Assembly (NCBI RefSeq): GCF_900114875.1
Contig: NZ_FPKW01000009.1
Coordinates: 1-64,000 of the forward strand
Source: Chryseobacterium limigenitum
GTDB taxonomy: Bacteria; Bacteroidota; Bacteroidia; Flavobacteriales; Weeksellaceae
Length of the DNA stretch: 64,000 nucleotides
Reading direction: 5' to 3'
Shown in pieces: positions 9,294 to 18,787 of the stretch. How positions within the stretch are numbered: the stretch's first letter is position 1; every line of letters begins with the position of its first letter. The notes under the pieces were generated by a model. It worked only from the letters and a program-made list of their open reading frames with translations. It ran no database searches and was not told the origin of the DNA. A program made the position numbers and the translations under genes.

Positions 9294-9692
9294 ATGAAAA
9301 CAAAAATGAGTGTTAACACCTTCATCTTCGGAGGTGTTAAAGAGTTATTGGACTCAACGGGAGAAATCTATCCGAAACCTAAATTTATAGTCTGTATTGA
9401 TGTGAACAGGGTTATCCGCTCTCTTATAAGAGAAGGAGCAGTTCCTGTCAACAGGTCTGTAACGGTAAATCCTGAAACAGTAAAGTCTTTGGAGTTTCTC
9501 ATTGAGAAAGATGAAAATGGTACAATGAAGAGAGAATCTGTACAAATCGGTAAAATCAATATCGAGAGATCTAAAGGTTGTGAACTTTGGTATGACAACA
9601 GTACCGAAGGATGGACCGTAAAAAAGGAAGTTTTGGAAGACCTGCTTCTGCTGAGAATGTATGCAGAGAACAGTGTAACGGTAAGTTACTGA
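9294..9692 (+). CDS. Hypothetical protein
   Basis: 132 residues, MKTKMSVNTFIFGGVKEL, mixed alpha/beta, no recognised domain. It ends in TGA and a strong terminator begins 16 bases later, so TGA is the natural stop. Read as Gly, the frame would add only GCCECF before TAA. Confidence 0.5.
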   Translation: MKTKMSVNTFIFGGVKELLDSTGEIYPKPKFIVCIDVNRVIRSLIREGAVPVNRSVTVNPETVKSLEFLIEKDENGTMKRESVQIGKINIERSKGCELWYDNSTEGWTVKKEVLEDLLLLRMYAENSVTVSY

Positions 9693-9707
9693 TGTTGTGA
9701 ATGTTTT

Positions 9708-9739
9708 TAAATTGATGTGTATTTACACATCAATTTTTC
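9708..9739 (+). terminator. Rho-independent terminator
   Basis: AAATTGATGTGT and ACACATCAATTT form near-perfect arms around ATTT, followed by T residues. It ends the 7.2-9.7 kb operon. Confidence 0.8.
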
Positions 9740-9837
9740 AAAACCAAAAAAATTTCTGTCAAAACCTCATCAACTTTTCAAAACCCCTTACATTTTTTTA
9801 AATTTCAGATATAAGTTGAATACATTTTGATTTAATC

Positions 9838-10010
9838 TGACAGTAAAAAGCTAAACACTTTTTCAGTGTCCTCATATTCACTTTTAGGAATTTTCATTCT
9901 TTGATTCCGGACACAAAGTTCCACATCATTTCCATTTAAAGTCAATGACGCCCTTATTAATATTCCGTCACTTTGTAATAGAAATTTCCACCGGCTGACG
10001 AGCCGGATTT
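9838..10010 (-). pseudogene. Possible gene remnant
   Basis: An open stretch of about 57 codons on the minus strand reads LVSRWKFLLQSDGIL ... VRNQRMKIPKSEYEDTEKVF and ends in TAA. It has no upstream ATG and a TAA just before it. The composition looks coding, so it may be a degraded small gene. The rest of the 9740-10144 gap holds nothing recognisable. Confidence 0.25.
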
Positions 10011-10144
10011 AAGATCTTAAAAAGTATGAAAAATATTGTAAAAAAGCCGGCCTTGAGAAAGCCACCTGAATTACAATAGCCGACATACTTCTCACAGTCA
10101 GGCCTGACACTTTTAAATATTGTTAAATTTTAAAATGTGTCAAA

Positions 10145-10315
10145 ATGAGAAAGACCATTACGATACTGAGTGCAGTATCATTATTATTACTAAGTCTGGT
10201 ATCCTGTGAAGAGGAAGAGCAAAACCAGCAGAATGATCATCCGATCGAGTATGTATTATCACTGGATAGTGATACAGGTGATAAAGGAAGTAGCAATCCC
10301 CCACCCAAGGATTGA
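10145..10315 (+). CDS. Small lipoprotein
   Basis: 56 residues. The signal MRKTITILSAVSLLLLSLVSC ends in a lipobox-like LVSC, and the mature part is acidic (EEEEQNQQ) with a Ser/Pro-rich end. It stops at TGA and is followed by a terminator, so it is a single-gene unit upstream of the histidine kinase. It may be the envelope sensor partner of the kinase, which is inference. Confidence 0.55.
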   Translation: MRKTITILSAVSLLLLSLVSCEEEEQNQQNDHPIEYVLSLDSDTGDKGSSNPPPKD

Positions 10316-10360
10316 TTCAGAAGATTTGAAAGTTACGTTAAATTATTATAACGATAAACC

Positions 10361-10388
10361 GGAGACTGCAATAAATGCAGTCTCTTTT
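10361..10388 (+). terminator. Rho-independent terminator
   Basis: GAGACTGCA and TGCAGTCTC arms with a T-rich tail, between the small lipoprotein and the kinase gene. Confidence 0.75.
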
Positions 10389-10421
10389 TATATTTATGAT
10401 TTTTCATATCTTTATACAACA

Positions 10422-12329
10422 ATGATGAAATTCTTTACTTTACTTTTTATTTTCGTTAGTTTCTTTGGATTTTCTCAAAATAAGGGAGAATTGCTCAATA
10501 ATTATGAAAATCATTTTGGGCAGATGGAAAAAAATTATGAAAATAAAAAAGAAGATTCTTTACTTTTCCATTGCCGTAAAGCTATATTTTATGCAAAAGA
10601 ACTTAAAGATCCGGCTTTAGAAGGTAAGGTTTATATCTATGTCGGAAGTTATTACTATGACCAAAATGAAAGCAGCAGTCTGGCGTACGAAAATTATCAT
10701 AGAGCCTACGAATTGTATTCTAAAGCGAAAGACACACTGAGAATCGCCAAAACCCTTTTTAGGATGGCAATTTTGGAGAAAAATGTCCAAAACCATACAA
10801 AAGCTAAAGAAAGTCTGTTTCGATCTTTGGAATTATTAAAAGAACAAAAACCTGATTTTTTACACGGTATTTATAATGATCTGGGCATTATTTACGATCA
10901 TTTGGGAAACCTTAACCAATCGATACTATACTATAAAAAATCGTTAGCTCTTCGTTTGGAATCAGGAAATAAAGAACTGACCATACAAAGTCTTAATAAC
11001 ATAGCAACTACTTACAAGGATCATAAGGACTATCGAAATGCTGAAAAATATTTTGTTCAGGCATTTAAGCATCCACAATCTGAATTAGAAAAATACCCTG
11101 AAGAATACGCTCGTATTATTGATAATAGAGCCCACTTGCATTTTTTACAAAATAAAAATTCAGAAGTATTGGCTGAATATTCTAAAGCATTGAAATTAAG
11201 GGAATCAGTTCAAAACCATGAGGGAGCCGTCATGAGCCACCTGCATTTGGCAGAATATTACCGTTATCATCATGATTACAAAATGTCAGATGCCTTTGCC
11301 GAAAAAGCATTTAAAAGTTCCTATCAAATGGGAACTTTTCGTAATTCATTATTAGCATTGAAGATTCTGCGTGACAATGCCGAAAGTTCCGGCAACAGTT
11401 CCAAAGCATTAGACTACGGCAACCAGTACATCCAACTTCAGCAAAAAGTATACGACAAAGAAATGCAGACCGAAGAAAAATTTGCCGATATCCGTTATGC
11501 CTCCGGTCAAAAAGAAAAAGAAAATAAAAGCCTTCGTTTACAAAATAAAGAGCAGCAGTTACTTACGGAGAAAAGAAAGAAATATCTCTACATTGCCATC
11601 GGGTTATTTGGAGTCATTGCCTTGGCAGGAACAGGATATATTCAATATTCCAGAATGGAGCAGAAGCAGAAAGAGCAAAATGCAGAAAAGGAAATTATGG
11701 AATTATTGATCAGGCAACAGGAAGTCTCGGAAAAAGCCAAGTACCTTGAGCAGGAAAGAATCTCTAACGACCTGCACGACAGCATTGCCGGAAAATTATC
11801 CGGACTGATGTTAAAACTGGATACCATTGCCGTTTCATCACCTTTAGAGATAAAGAAGAAACTAGACCCTGCGGTAGAAAATGTAGATGCCATTCTTCAG
11901 GAACTCCACAGTATTGTCCATGATATGAATGAACAGCAGGTTACCGAGGTTTCTTATCCTTTACTTATCAGAGAACTTGCCGGTAGCCAACTTACAGAAA
12001 AAACAGCATTTTCATTTTTTATTGATGAATCCATCAATTGGGATACTATATCCAATCGGATCAAACTTGCTTTCTATTATATTATCCAGCAAGGGGTGCG
12101 GAATATCACCGAACATTCAGAAGCTACTAAATCTATCATAGAAATCCGGTCAAAAGAAAATACCGTTTTCCTTACCATTTCGGATAACGGAATAGGGATG
12201 GACAATGCCACCACAGGAATGGGGCTTCCCGGAATGAAGAAACGTACAGAAGAATTGGGAGGAATAGTAGAACTTCAGTCCGTAAGAAATAAAGGAACCA
12301 CGATCACTATAAAAATTCCCATTACATGA
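10422..12329 (+). CDS. TPR sensor histidine kinase, NarX/LiaS type
   Basis: 635 residues from the ATG with a signal peptide (MMKFFTLLFIFVSFFGFSQ); the open frame before it spans the terminator and is rejected. A periplasmic region of about 370 residues contains TPR repeats (NDLGIIYDHLGNLNQSILYYKKSLAL). A transmembrane helix lies around residues 388-408. The HisKA_3 motif ERISNDLHDSIAGKL has its phospho-acceptor His near 451. The HATPase_c has N and G boxes (ISDNGIGMD, GMGLPGMKKR). The TGA stop overlaps the ATG of the response regulator (ATGA). It probably senses an envelope signal and drives the downstream regulator. Confidence 0.88.
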   Translation: MMKFFTLLFIFVSFFGFSQNKGELLNNYENHFGQMEKNYENKKEDSLLFHCRKAIFYAKELKDPALEGKVYIYVGSYYYDQNESSSLAYENYHRAYELYSKAKDTLRIAKTLFRMAILEKNVQNHTKAKESLFRSLELLKEQKPDFLHGIYNDLGIIYDHLGNLNQSILYYKKSLALRLESGNKELTIQSLNNIATTYKDHKDYRNAEKYFVQAFKHPQSELEKYPEEYARIIDNRAHLHFLQNKNSEVLAEYSKALKLRESVQNHEGAVMSHLHLAEYYRYHHDYKMSDAFAEKAFKSSYQMGTFRNSLLALKILRDNAESSGNSSKALDYGNQYIQLQQKVYDKEMQTEEKFADIRYASGQKEKENKSLRLQNKEQQLLTEKRKKYLYIAIGLFGVIALAGTGYIQYSRMEQKQKEQNAEKEIMELLIRQQEVSEKAKYLEQERISNDLHDSIAGKLSGLMLKLDTIAVSSPLEIKKKLDPAVENVDAILQELHSIVHDMNEQQVTEVSYPLLIRELAGSQLTEKTAFSFFIDESINWDTISNRIKLAFYYIIQQGVRNITEHSEATKSIIEIRSKENTVFLTISDNGIGMDNATTGMGLPGMKKRTEELGGIVELQSVRNKGTTITIKIPIT

Positions 12330-12979
12330 AACAGCAATATCGTATTTTACTGGTAGATGACCATTTGATTACCCTTGAAGCCTATCGGGGTGTATTGGAA
12401 CTGATGTCACAGGAATTTATTTTTACAGAAGCTCAAAGTATAGACGAAGCCTTGGAGAAAGCTGAAAGACAACCTCAGTTGCTCCCTTTTGATATGGCGT
12501 TTGTGGACATTCATCTTCCGAGAAGTGAATCTAAGAAAATCGAATCCGGTGAAGGGCTAGCATTGGAACTTAAAAAGAAATTTACTGAATTGAAGATTGT
12601 TATTCCTACCCAATACAATCAGCCGGAACGTATCAGATATATTATAGACAAAGTAAATCCTGATGCCTTACTTCTTAAAGAAGAATTCAGAAGTGCCCAG
12701 ATATGCCGTGCGGTTGAAATCGTTTTATCAGGCGGAACCTATTACAGCAGTAAAGTGGAATTACTGCTCAGAAAAGACCATCTGCAATTTGACGATTACG
12801 ACTTGAAAATACTGAGCTGTATTGCACGGGGTGTTAAGATTAAAGATATAGAAAATCATGTTCCGTTATCGTCACGGGCAATAGAAGACCGCAAAAGTAT
12901 GTTGATGATCAAACTGGGAGTACCTCCGAGAAATAATGAACAACTCATTGCCATAGCCCGTGAAAAGGGTTTGATTTAA
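12326..12979 (+). CDS. LuxR/NarL-type response regulator
   Basis: 217 residues. The receiver domain has the acidic pair (LLVDDH) and a phospho-Asp in MAFVDIHLP near residue 62. The C-terminal HTH reads KILSCIARGVKIKDIENHV and LSSRAIEDRKSMLMIKLGV. Translationally coupled to the kinase. The best candidate regulator of the repeated ATGTGG/CCACAT-type operators at 7.0, 13.05, 17.06 and 22.34 kb, because the first downstream site lies in its own 3' intergenic region. That link is inference. Confidence 0.87.
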   Translation: MKQQYRILLVDDHLITLEAYRGVLELMSQEFIFTEAQSIDEALEKAERQPQLLPFDMAFVDIHLPRSESKKIESGEGLALELKKKFTELKIVIPTQYNQPERIRYIIDKVNPDALLLKEEFRSAQICRAVEIVLSGGTYYSSKVELLLRKDHLQFDDYDLKILSCIARGVKIKDIENHVPLSSRAIEDRKSMLMIKLGVPPRNNEQLIAIAREKGLI

Positions 12980-12996
12980 ACTTTCTTTCCAAAAAA

Positions 12997-13032
12997 TATC
13001 CAACCGCTTCTCTACAGAGAGGCGGTTTTGCT
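12997..13032 (+). terminator. Rho-independent terminator
   Basis: CAACCGCTTCTCT / AGAGAGGCGGTTTTG hairpin followed by CTTTT, after the response regulator gene. Confidence 0.75.
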
Positions 13033-13052
13033 TTTGAAAAAAAACAAAAAAA

Positions 13053-13097
13053 CGTGGGAAAACCACATTGGCGGGATTGGAGAACGTTCTATTTTTG
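13053..13097 (+). promoter_or_regulatory. Operator and Bacteroidota promoter (site 2)
   Basis: CGTGG-GAAAA-CCACA palindrome (13053-13067) abuts a -33 TTG (13068-13070). A TATTTTTG -7 element at 13090-13097 follows after 19 bases, the usual Bacteroidota spacing. It drives the 13.2-15.4 kb genes. It is nearly identical over about 45 bases to site 3 at 17058. Confidence 0.75.
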
Positions 13098-13205
13098 AAA
13101 AAAGATTTGCTACTACGATTACTGTATTAAACAAAAAAGTTGTTGGAAAATGTCGAAACATTCTTTACAACAAGAGATAATGTAATAATAATCGCAAGAA
13201 ATGCT

Positions 13206-13376
13206 ATGAATCACATGAATTTTAAAAAAGAGTCCTATTTATGGATTGTTATAATCGTAATTTTTCTCTACACATGGATAGAAACGGAAAATATATTTTC
13301 TGCATTTCTGTTAGCAGGAATTGTACTTGGGGCTGTTTATCTGATTTATATTCTTTTGAGAAAATTTTTTAAATAA
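13206..13376 (+). CDS. Small membrane protein (copy 1)
   Basis: 56 residues, MNHMNFKKESYLW then two hydrophobic helices and a basic end (LLRKFFK). The start was chosen because it aligns exactly with its paralogue at 21119 (MGQMSFKKGYFFW ... LLAKFFN). Likely an inner-membrane accessory of the conflict-like locus. The role is unknown. Confidence 0.6.
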   Translation: MNHMNFKKESYLWIVIIVIFLYTWIETENIFSAFLLAGIVLGAVYLIYILLRKFFK

Positions 13377-13386
13377 AAATACTATT

Positions 13387-13743
13387 ATGGGATTTATGCA
13401 ACTTCCTGATAAGGAGAATTTAAGGTATTATGAACGTCGGATGACACATTCTTTTCAAATGACCCTGAAGAAAGTAACCTCTTCCGGAACCTATACCTTT
13501 GCACAGGATACCTTTTCGTTTTCCAAAAAATTTACTGTAACAAAGAGTATTAATAGTGTTTTGGGACAGCAGGGACAGTTCGGAAATGTTCTCAAGGTAA
13601 TGGTCACTCCAGTATCTTTTTTACTCGACATTGTTATTCTTCTTTTGGGCATTATGCTGGGAAGCATGCTCATTTCGATAATCTATATCATCTTGTTTTT
13701 GCTAATTATTTATCTAATCATCACTTCATTCTTTAAAAAATGA
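13387..13743 (+). CDS. Membrane protein of unknown function
   Basis: 118 residues. The N-terminal 70 are polar (YYERRMTHSFQMTLKKVTSSG), followed by two strong membrane helices (FLLDIVILLLGIMLGSMLI and SIIYIILFLLIIYLII). Its TGA stop overlaps the ATG of the next gene (ATGA), so it is translationally coupled and uses TGA as stop. Confidence 0.55.
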   Translation: MGFMQLPDKENLRYYERRMTHSFQMTLKKVTSSGTYTFAQDTFSFSKKFTVTKSINSVLGQQGQFGNVLKVMVTPVSFLLDIVILLLGIMLGSMLISIIYIILFLLIIYLIITSFFKK

Positions 13744-14513
13744 GAACAACTCTACTATTATTTATAGTGACGTTTTTGATGCTTTCCTGTAAAGAACAGA
13801 AGCAAGAGCATCCAAAAAAAGGATTGAATCTGTTTTATATTATACTGGACAAATCCAGCAACAGTTATTCTTCCAAAGGAGGAAAAGAAGAGAACTATAT
13901 CGAAGTGGACTCGGCTTACATCTCCGGTCTTATCGACCATCTTTATAACTATAGCAACCAGAATGAGGACCGCAATGATCTGATCGTATTTTTCAATTCT
14001 GTAGATGAAGATTCCCGAGGAAATAAAGAACTCTTTTTAAAATTGACTGCACCTGAAAGAATAGATTTGGAATATAAGCAGGATGCAGGATCGGTAGTCT
14101 CCGGACGTCAAGAACACGAAAAAAATATTGATCGTCAAAAAGTTGCTAATGCAAAAGTATGGAGTGACTTTACGGAGAATAAGAAAATTTTACTTAGTAA
14201 ACTCACTCCTTTGCTTCAAAAAAGTAACCAGTCAAAAGGGAGCGATTGTTCCGGTGCTTTGCAGGTGGCGGACGAAAAACTCAGAAATTATTTTATGGAT
14301 AAAAACCAGTATGAGAAAATAAAGAATAAAATCATCATTACTTATTCCGATCTGGTCAACTTTCCACGAAATGATACCCAGATAAAAATTTCCCACAAAG
14401 TGCTTCGACCTGGTTATACAAGCTCTGTACCTTATCTTTCTGATGAAAAATTGATTAATATAACCACAGAACAGGAATTTAACGAATATTTAAAAACCCT
14501 TTTAAACCAATAA
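13740..14513 (+). CDS. Lipoprotein with vWA-like domain
   Basis: 257 residues. The signal MRTTLLLFIVTFLMLSC ends in a lipobox Cys. The mature protein begins LFYIILDKSSNSYSSKGG, where D-x-S-x-S resembles the MIDAS loop of a von Willebrand A fold. Later, KNKIIITYSDLVNFPR resembles the second metal-contact strand. vWA proteins often pair with AAA+ ATPases in membrane-linked or conflict systems, and a double AAA+ ATPase lies 4 kb downstream. The vWA call is by motif only. Confidence 0.5.
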   Translation: MRTTLLLFIVTFLMLSCKEQKQEHPKKGLNLFYIILDKSSNSYSSKGGKEENYIEVDSAYISGLIDHLYNYSNQNEDRNDLIVFFNSVDEDSRGNKELFLKLTAPERIDLEYKQDAGSVVSGRQEHEKNIDRQKVANAKVWSDFTENKKILLSKLTPLLQKSNQSKGSDCSGALQVADEKLRNYFMDKNQYEKIKNKIIITYSDLVNFPRNDTQIKISHKVLRPGYTSSVPYLSDEKLINITTEQEFNEYLKTLLNQ

Positions 14514-14515
14514 AC

Positions 14516-15427
14516 ATGGCAGAAAAAAATAATATTACGTATAAAAACAATCAGAGTTTCGGATTTGTAGAAGTCCACAGACGGTATGAAAAAATTAAAG
14601 AAGCCCTTCTAAGAGTTTCCAACATTGAATATGCCTTGCAGTCCCCGTCAACCTTACTAAGTTTAGAGGAAGATATTCAGGATTTTGAGGAAATGGAAAT
14701 CCATATCAACACCAGACGGGAGTCTTTAAAAAAAGGAATATCCTCAATCAGTATCCTCAAGTGGACATTGATCATTTTCGAATCATTCGGATCTTTCCTT
14801 ATGCTGGGCATCATCTCTCATGGGTTCAATCTAAAAGATACTTTTGGAGATTATTATTTTATCTGGAATATTATTGAAGTTTTAGGAGCCGTATTATTTT
14901 CTTTTGCCATCATTAATTTTGCAATGAACTGTACAATAAAGAAAAAGGAAGACGATAAAATACAATGGAACAAATTAAGCATGGCTTTGTTGGCTGTTTT
15001 CGGGCTTCCTTTTTTCAATCTTTTAATGATTTATGGGATTAATCTGGAAATTGAAAATAAAACAATATACCTAATATCCTCATTTTTCACTTCTTTTTTC
15101 GGAATCCTCTTATTGATGCGAAATAGTGATGTTACACAAGACAAAAGTGAATATCTGAAAAAATTAGAAACCTACAGAGATCTTTTACAGGAAAGAAAGC
15201 AGAAAATTGCATTATGCAGGAAATACCATTTGGAGATTGTAAAGCTGAACAATCAGTATGACGACATTTTGGATGAAGAAAACCTTAAAGAGAATACCCA
15301 TCCTCTTTACAAAAGTCTTACCCAATTCTTAACTCATTCGGTAGACTTTGATGAGTGGATGACTGGGTACATTGAAGAGCAAAAGCAAAAAAATAAATCA
15401 AAAAAACATCCGTTTCCGTCTTTATAA
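14516..15427 (+). CDS. Multi-pass membrane protein with coiled-coil flanks
   Basis: 303 residues. An N-terminal helical region (residues 1-85) is followed by four hydrophobic segments (around 87-105, 118-140, 152-172, 182-198) and a C-terminal coiled coil (KLETYRDLLQERKQKIAL). No known family recognised. It is 2 bases after the vWA-like gene, in the same operon. It may be the membrane platform of the system. Confidence 0.55.
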   Translation: MAEKNNITYKNNQSFGFVEVHRRYEKIKEALLRVSNIEYALQSPSTLLSLEEDIQDFEEMEIHINTRRESLKKGISSISILKWTLIIFESFGSFLMLGIISHGFNLKDTFGDYYFIWNIIEVLGAVLFSFAIINFAMNCTIKKKEDDKIQWNKLSMALLAVFGLPFFNLLMIYGINLEIENKTIYLISSFFTSFFGILLLMRNSDVTQDKSEYLKKLETYRDLLQERKQKIALCRKYHLEIVKLNNQYDDILDEENLKENTHPLYKSLTQFLTHSVDFDEWMTGYIEEQKQKNKSKKHPFPSL

Positions 15428-15446
15428 ACGTAAAAGGATGTTTTGT
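15402..15446 (+). terminator. Hairpin at gene end
   Basis: AAAACATCC and GGATGTTTT arms flank the stop codon of the membrane protein gene and are followed by a short T-rich stretch. Probable terminator for the 13.2-15.4 kb operon. Confidence 0.5.
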
Positions 15447-15457
15447 GCCGATTGCTG

Positions 15458-15784
15458 CTAATTGAACATAATTTTGAAATGAAGATATCCGGCAAGGGCT
15501 GTTAATTCAGGTTTGTCTTGTGGAATCTCGTTAATTTCCTTAAAGAAGTTTTCCAAAGAATTATTTTCTTTCAAACGATTAACCACTTCCTGTAAGTATT
15601 CAAGATCATGTGAAGACAATTTCTGTTTTTGGAAAACAGGATCATGTTTGCTTAATAAACTGACATCAAGACTTGTTTTGATAAAATCTTTCTCTAGCAC
15701 ATCGGATATCTCTGATTCTACCGAATATTGAGCTCAATTCGATGCATTTTTCTGATGGTTTTGATTGAAATTATTTTTTTCCAT
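15458..15784 (-). CDS. Small protein of the metalloprotease locus, recoded (copy 1)
   Basis: 108 residues if TGA at 15734-15736 (codon 17) is Gly; stop TAG. The start is MEKNNFNQNHQKNASN, then Gly, AQYSVESEI. The C-terminal half (LSSHDLEYLQEVVNRLKENNSLENFF..INEIPQDKPELTALAGYL) aligns with the product of the gene at 21350. Both genes are on the minus strand after a plus-strand operon and both contain exactly one early TGA. In the standard code only an internal start would remain. Function unknown; it may be a metalloprotease partner or substrate. Confidence 0.55.
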
Positions 15785-15870
15785 GATAATAGGATAGGAT
15801 ATAAAATACCATATAATACTACTCTTATTTTTCTTTTTGTCAAGATTTATTTGATTTTTTTCAGGCTTTT

Positions 15871-16944
15871 TTACTTACAGGACAATAAAACAGTTCTGTG
15901 CTGATCCCATAATTGTTTCACAAGCTCTAAGTTTTTACCTTTGAGTCTGATCTCTCCTGTTTCCCCTGCCAATCTGTTGATTGCCTGCTCAATACTGTTG
16001 CTGGAAGTGGCAATGGCAGACATTCTGTCAATAAAATCCTTGAATCAATCCATCGAATCGCTAAATAGCAGGTATTTTGCAAATGTTGTGCACAGCTGAG
16101 TAAATTTTGTATATCACGGTTCTTTAATGGCTGCATATTGATGCTTTGCATCGGTAGCTGCACCATATTTTTTGAGCAGCAGATTATACAATCTGTTTCT
16201 TGCTCCTATATATTGGGTTGCATAATTTTTACTTTGTGAATAGATATCCTGTTTTCAGGGTGCTTTTCAGGTTCACACTCCAAAAACAAAATCCCGGTCT
16301 TCTGCTCCAAGCATTGCTTCATTGGCGGTATTGATGCGGGCGAAGAATTCTGTTTTCATGCTTCGGACATCATCACTTAACCCTTCCATCCTCTGTTGCT
16401 GGCTGTATCCCATTTCTTTCATAGAAAACCGGTATCCCAGATATCCCACCATATGATCGATTTCATGGCAGAGAAAATACATAAATAACTTTTTGGGAGC
16501 ATTATTTTCCATCGCAATGGTAAAAGAAAGCTTTCCATTCTTTAAAATGGGTTGGCATTCTCCATACACATTCGATCTGTTCCTGTTTTGCGGAGATATT
16601 CGTTGTCTTCCTATTTTATAGATGGTGTTAATTTTTCCGGCATCATAAGGTTGTATTCCTATCTCCTGAAGTATTTTTTGCTTTATCATTCCACCCACGG
16701 GAAGAAGATGAACTGCTTTAGCAGAATATTCTTTCACGGAGTCTATAAATTTTTTTCTGTTGATAGACTCTCCGTTTTCGAGCGGAATAAAATCTATCAT
16801 TCACGCATGAGGAGTTCCTAATTTATCATTGTTTGACAGCTCTCAGTTTCAAAGAACCTGAATCAGATTTTCCGGTGTAGAATTCTCAACCGGAACAGAT
16901 GTCGGATGAGTTTGTGGTTCTTTCAAATGATTCGGTTTATTCAT
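15871..16944 (-). CDS. HExxH zinc metalloprotease-like protein, recoded with 8 in-frame UGA
   Basis: 357 residues when UGA is read as Gly, MNKPNHLKEPQ to the TAA after LLSCK. The zinc motif is CHEIDHMVGY around residue 165, next to a conserved-looking region MEGLSDDVRSMKTEFFARIN. The C-terminal part (KNYATQYIGARNRLYNLL) is helical. TGA lies at 16849, 16843, 16801, 16273, 16267, 16255, 16114 and 16045 (lowest base of each). There is no frameshift and no TAA or TAG inside. It diverges from the AAA+ operon across a 200-base region carrying operator site 3. In the standard code only the 175-residue core containing HEIDH would be made. Confidence 0.65.
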
Positions 16945-17057
16945 ACAGTGTAGTTATGTAATAAAAGGCAATACTATTATAACGCTATTTTTCTGTTTGT
17001 CAATTTTCACCCCACTTTTTAACATTCATTGTCTGTTCTGGAAAAGAAACTAAAAAA

Positions 17058-17102
17058 CGTGGGAAAACCACATTGGCGGGATTACAGAACGCTCTACTTT
17101 TG
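17058..17102 (+). promoter_or_regulatory. Operator and Bacteroidota promoter (site 3)
   Basis: CGTGG-GAAAA-CCACA (17058-17072), -33 TTG at 17073-17075, 19-base spacer, -7 TACTTTTG at 17095-17102. Almost the same sequence as site 2, so the two operons should respond together. The divergent metalloprotease gene starts about 115 bases to the left. Confidence 0.75.
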
Positions 17103-17148
17103 GAATTGTAACCACTGTTGCTTTTTTGTAACAGATAAAAATTAATTT

Positions 17149-17550
17149 ATGGAAATATTACCCTTACAATTTGTCAGCCCAAAAGTTTTGAATGAACTCG
17201 GGCAAGCACGAGTGCTAGATCGTGAAACGTGGTTTTATGATGAAACCGATGAAGAGCTCGAACTGGATACGGAAAAATGGTTTATCAGTTCAGGATCAGA
17301 ACAAGCCAAGATTGACCGATGGGAAGTTAATCAAACCTCGCACCGTATGCGTTTAAAAACAGGTTCTGCCTCTGATGGATTTGAATCTCTGGATTATCCT
17401 TTTGCCGTATCCATGATTGGGCAGATTGGAAATAAACAAAATTTGCAGGACTATTTAGCCAGTCTTCAAGAAATTTATCTGGTGGAATTCCGTGAGGAAA
17501 CCCACATTGCGATTATTAACACGACTAAAAAAGATCAGGAAGATGAGTGA
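17149..17550 (+). CDS. Hypothetical partner protein of the AAA+ locus
   Basis: 133 residues, acidic, alpha/beta, MEILPLQFVSPKVLNELG. No family recognised; the first gene of the AAA+ operon. Its TGA stop overlaps the next start (ATGAGTGA). It resembles in size and position the small partner subunits (bpX-type) described for AAA+/vWA conflict systems, but this is positional inference only. Confidence 0.5.
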   Translation: MEILPLQFVSPKVLNELGQARVLDRETWFYDETDEELELDTEKWFISSGSEQAKIDRWEVNQTSHRMRLKTGSASDGFESLDYPFAVSMIGQIGNKQNLQDYLASLQEIYLVEFREETHIAIINTTKKDQEDE

Positions 17551-18313
17551 GAGAATTCAACAACAGATCCAAATACGTTTAAAAGCATTTGACGATGTAT
17601 TTCATAATGTGATTATTACATTGGAGCGACTGGAGCGATTCCTTCTTGCAGAAGAATTATATGAGGGATTGGATATTACTGCTGTACGCAGTGAACGGGA
17701 TTTTCATGATGACGAAAAAAATCCTCCTACTATAAAACTTTTGTATGGAGAAACACAATTGCAGTGTTCAGCACTCTTCTATCAAACCAAATTCGATGAC
17801 GAAGAGCTGTTTCATAAAACGGTTTCCTATTTTCTTAAAGACCTTTTGATGTGGTATGGAGGCAGAAAAGAAAATATTCCTTACGATGATGTAGACCGGT
17901 TCTTTATCCCTGTTGTAAGCGCATTAGACAGGCAGGTTCATGATGTTAGGCAAGTAATGCAGACGGTTCATAAATATGTGAGAGATATTGAAAACGACAT
18001 CTCGCAATTTAGTGAAGAAGAAAAAGAAAAATCTGTTCATGAAGGTTTTGGAGCATGGCTCAGAGCTCAGGATATTGTGGAGAAACACTACGCAGCATTT
18101 ATGGAAAAAGGAGATGATGTGGTTTTTACCGTTCATCAGAGAGGAACGGTTGAAGAAGGATTGCAAAGGCTTTACAATGCTTTCATCGAGATTTATACCG
18201 AGAAAACGCCTCTTTTGTTTTTGGAAAGCACACGGAAGAAATATCTTTGGGATATTCATTTTGATCCGGTAGTTCACTTATCTAATCAAATTTTTAAGAA
18301 TAGAAAAGCGTAG
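17544..18313 (+). CDS. Hypothetical helical protein of the AAA+ locus
   Basis: 256 residues from the ATG overlapping the previous stop (MSERIQQQIQIRLKAF). Helical and charged, with coiled-coil-prone segments and a C-terminal globular part (KTPLLFLESTRKKYLWDIHFDP). No recognised domain or membrane segment. Probably a structural or regulatory subunit acting with the ATPase. Confidence 0.5.
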
Positions 18314-18408
18314 AAATTTCCGAATAAAATTAAAATCGCTGGAAATATAAATATTTTCACAATCACTTTCCGATAATTATTGATTAATAATCTCAAAAAA
18401 ATAATACA

Positions 18409-18777
18409 ATGGCATTAAGAAAAACAATACAAAACGGCTATACCTATTATGAATTACATATAAGCTGTCCGGTCTGCAAAAGTAAAGGAGAGCACACTCC
18501 TCAAACCTATTGGACACATCATCAATGTGGTGGAATTATCTTTATGGGTGAAAATGCTTATTACCTTTGCGAAAATTGTAATAGAGAGACCCATGTGAAA
18601 GACTGGAAATATGGTTGTCCCAATCCCAATCATGGTTCCGGATCGGAATCAGGATATGAATTCATAGGGACTACATCTGGTGAACTTGCTTCGGTAGTAG
18701 CAGTAGCAGGCCAGATGGTTACTCAGGCAGGAATTGCATGGTTACAGGCATTTTTGACCAATATGGGCGAATTTTAA
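18409..18777 (+). CDS. Zinc-ribbon protein (copy 1)
   Basis: 122 residues. Cys/His clusters are CPVCKSKGEHTP, HHQCGG, LCENCNR and CPNPNHG. The C-terminus is a hydrophobic, Ala/Gly-rich helix ending GIAWLQAFLTNMGEF, possibly membrane-active or an oligomerisation tail. Its paralogue at 20803 flanks the ATPase on the other side. A zinc-binding adaptor for the AAA+ protein is plausible. Confidence 0.6.
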   Translation: MALRKTIQNGYTYYELHISCPVCKSKGEHTPQTYWTHHQCGGIIFMGENAYYLCENCNRETHVKDWKYGCPNPNHGSGSESGYEFIGTTSGELASVVAVAGQMVTQAGIAWLQAFLTNMGEF

Positions 18778-18787
18778 AACTCTTGTC

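Noticed and set aside
10206..10421. Upstream start for the TPR kinase
   Set aside because: It would run through the lipoprotein gene end and a clear terminator; the signal peptide starts at 10422.
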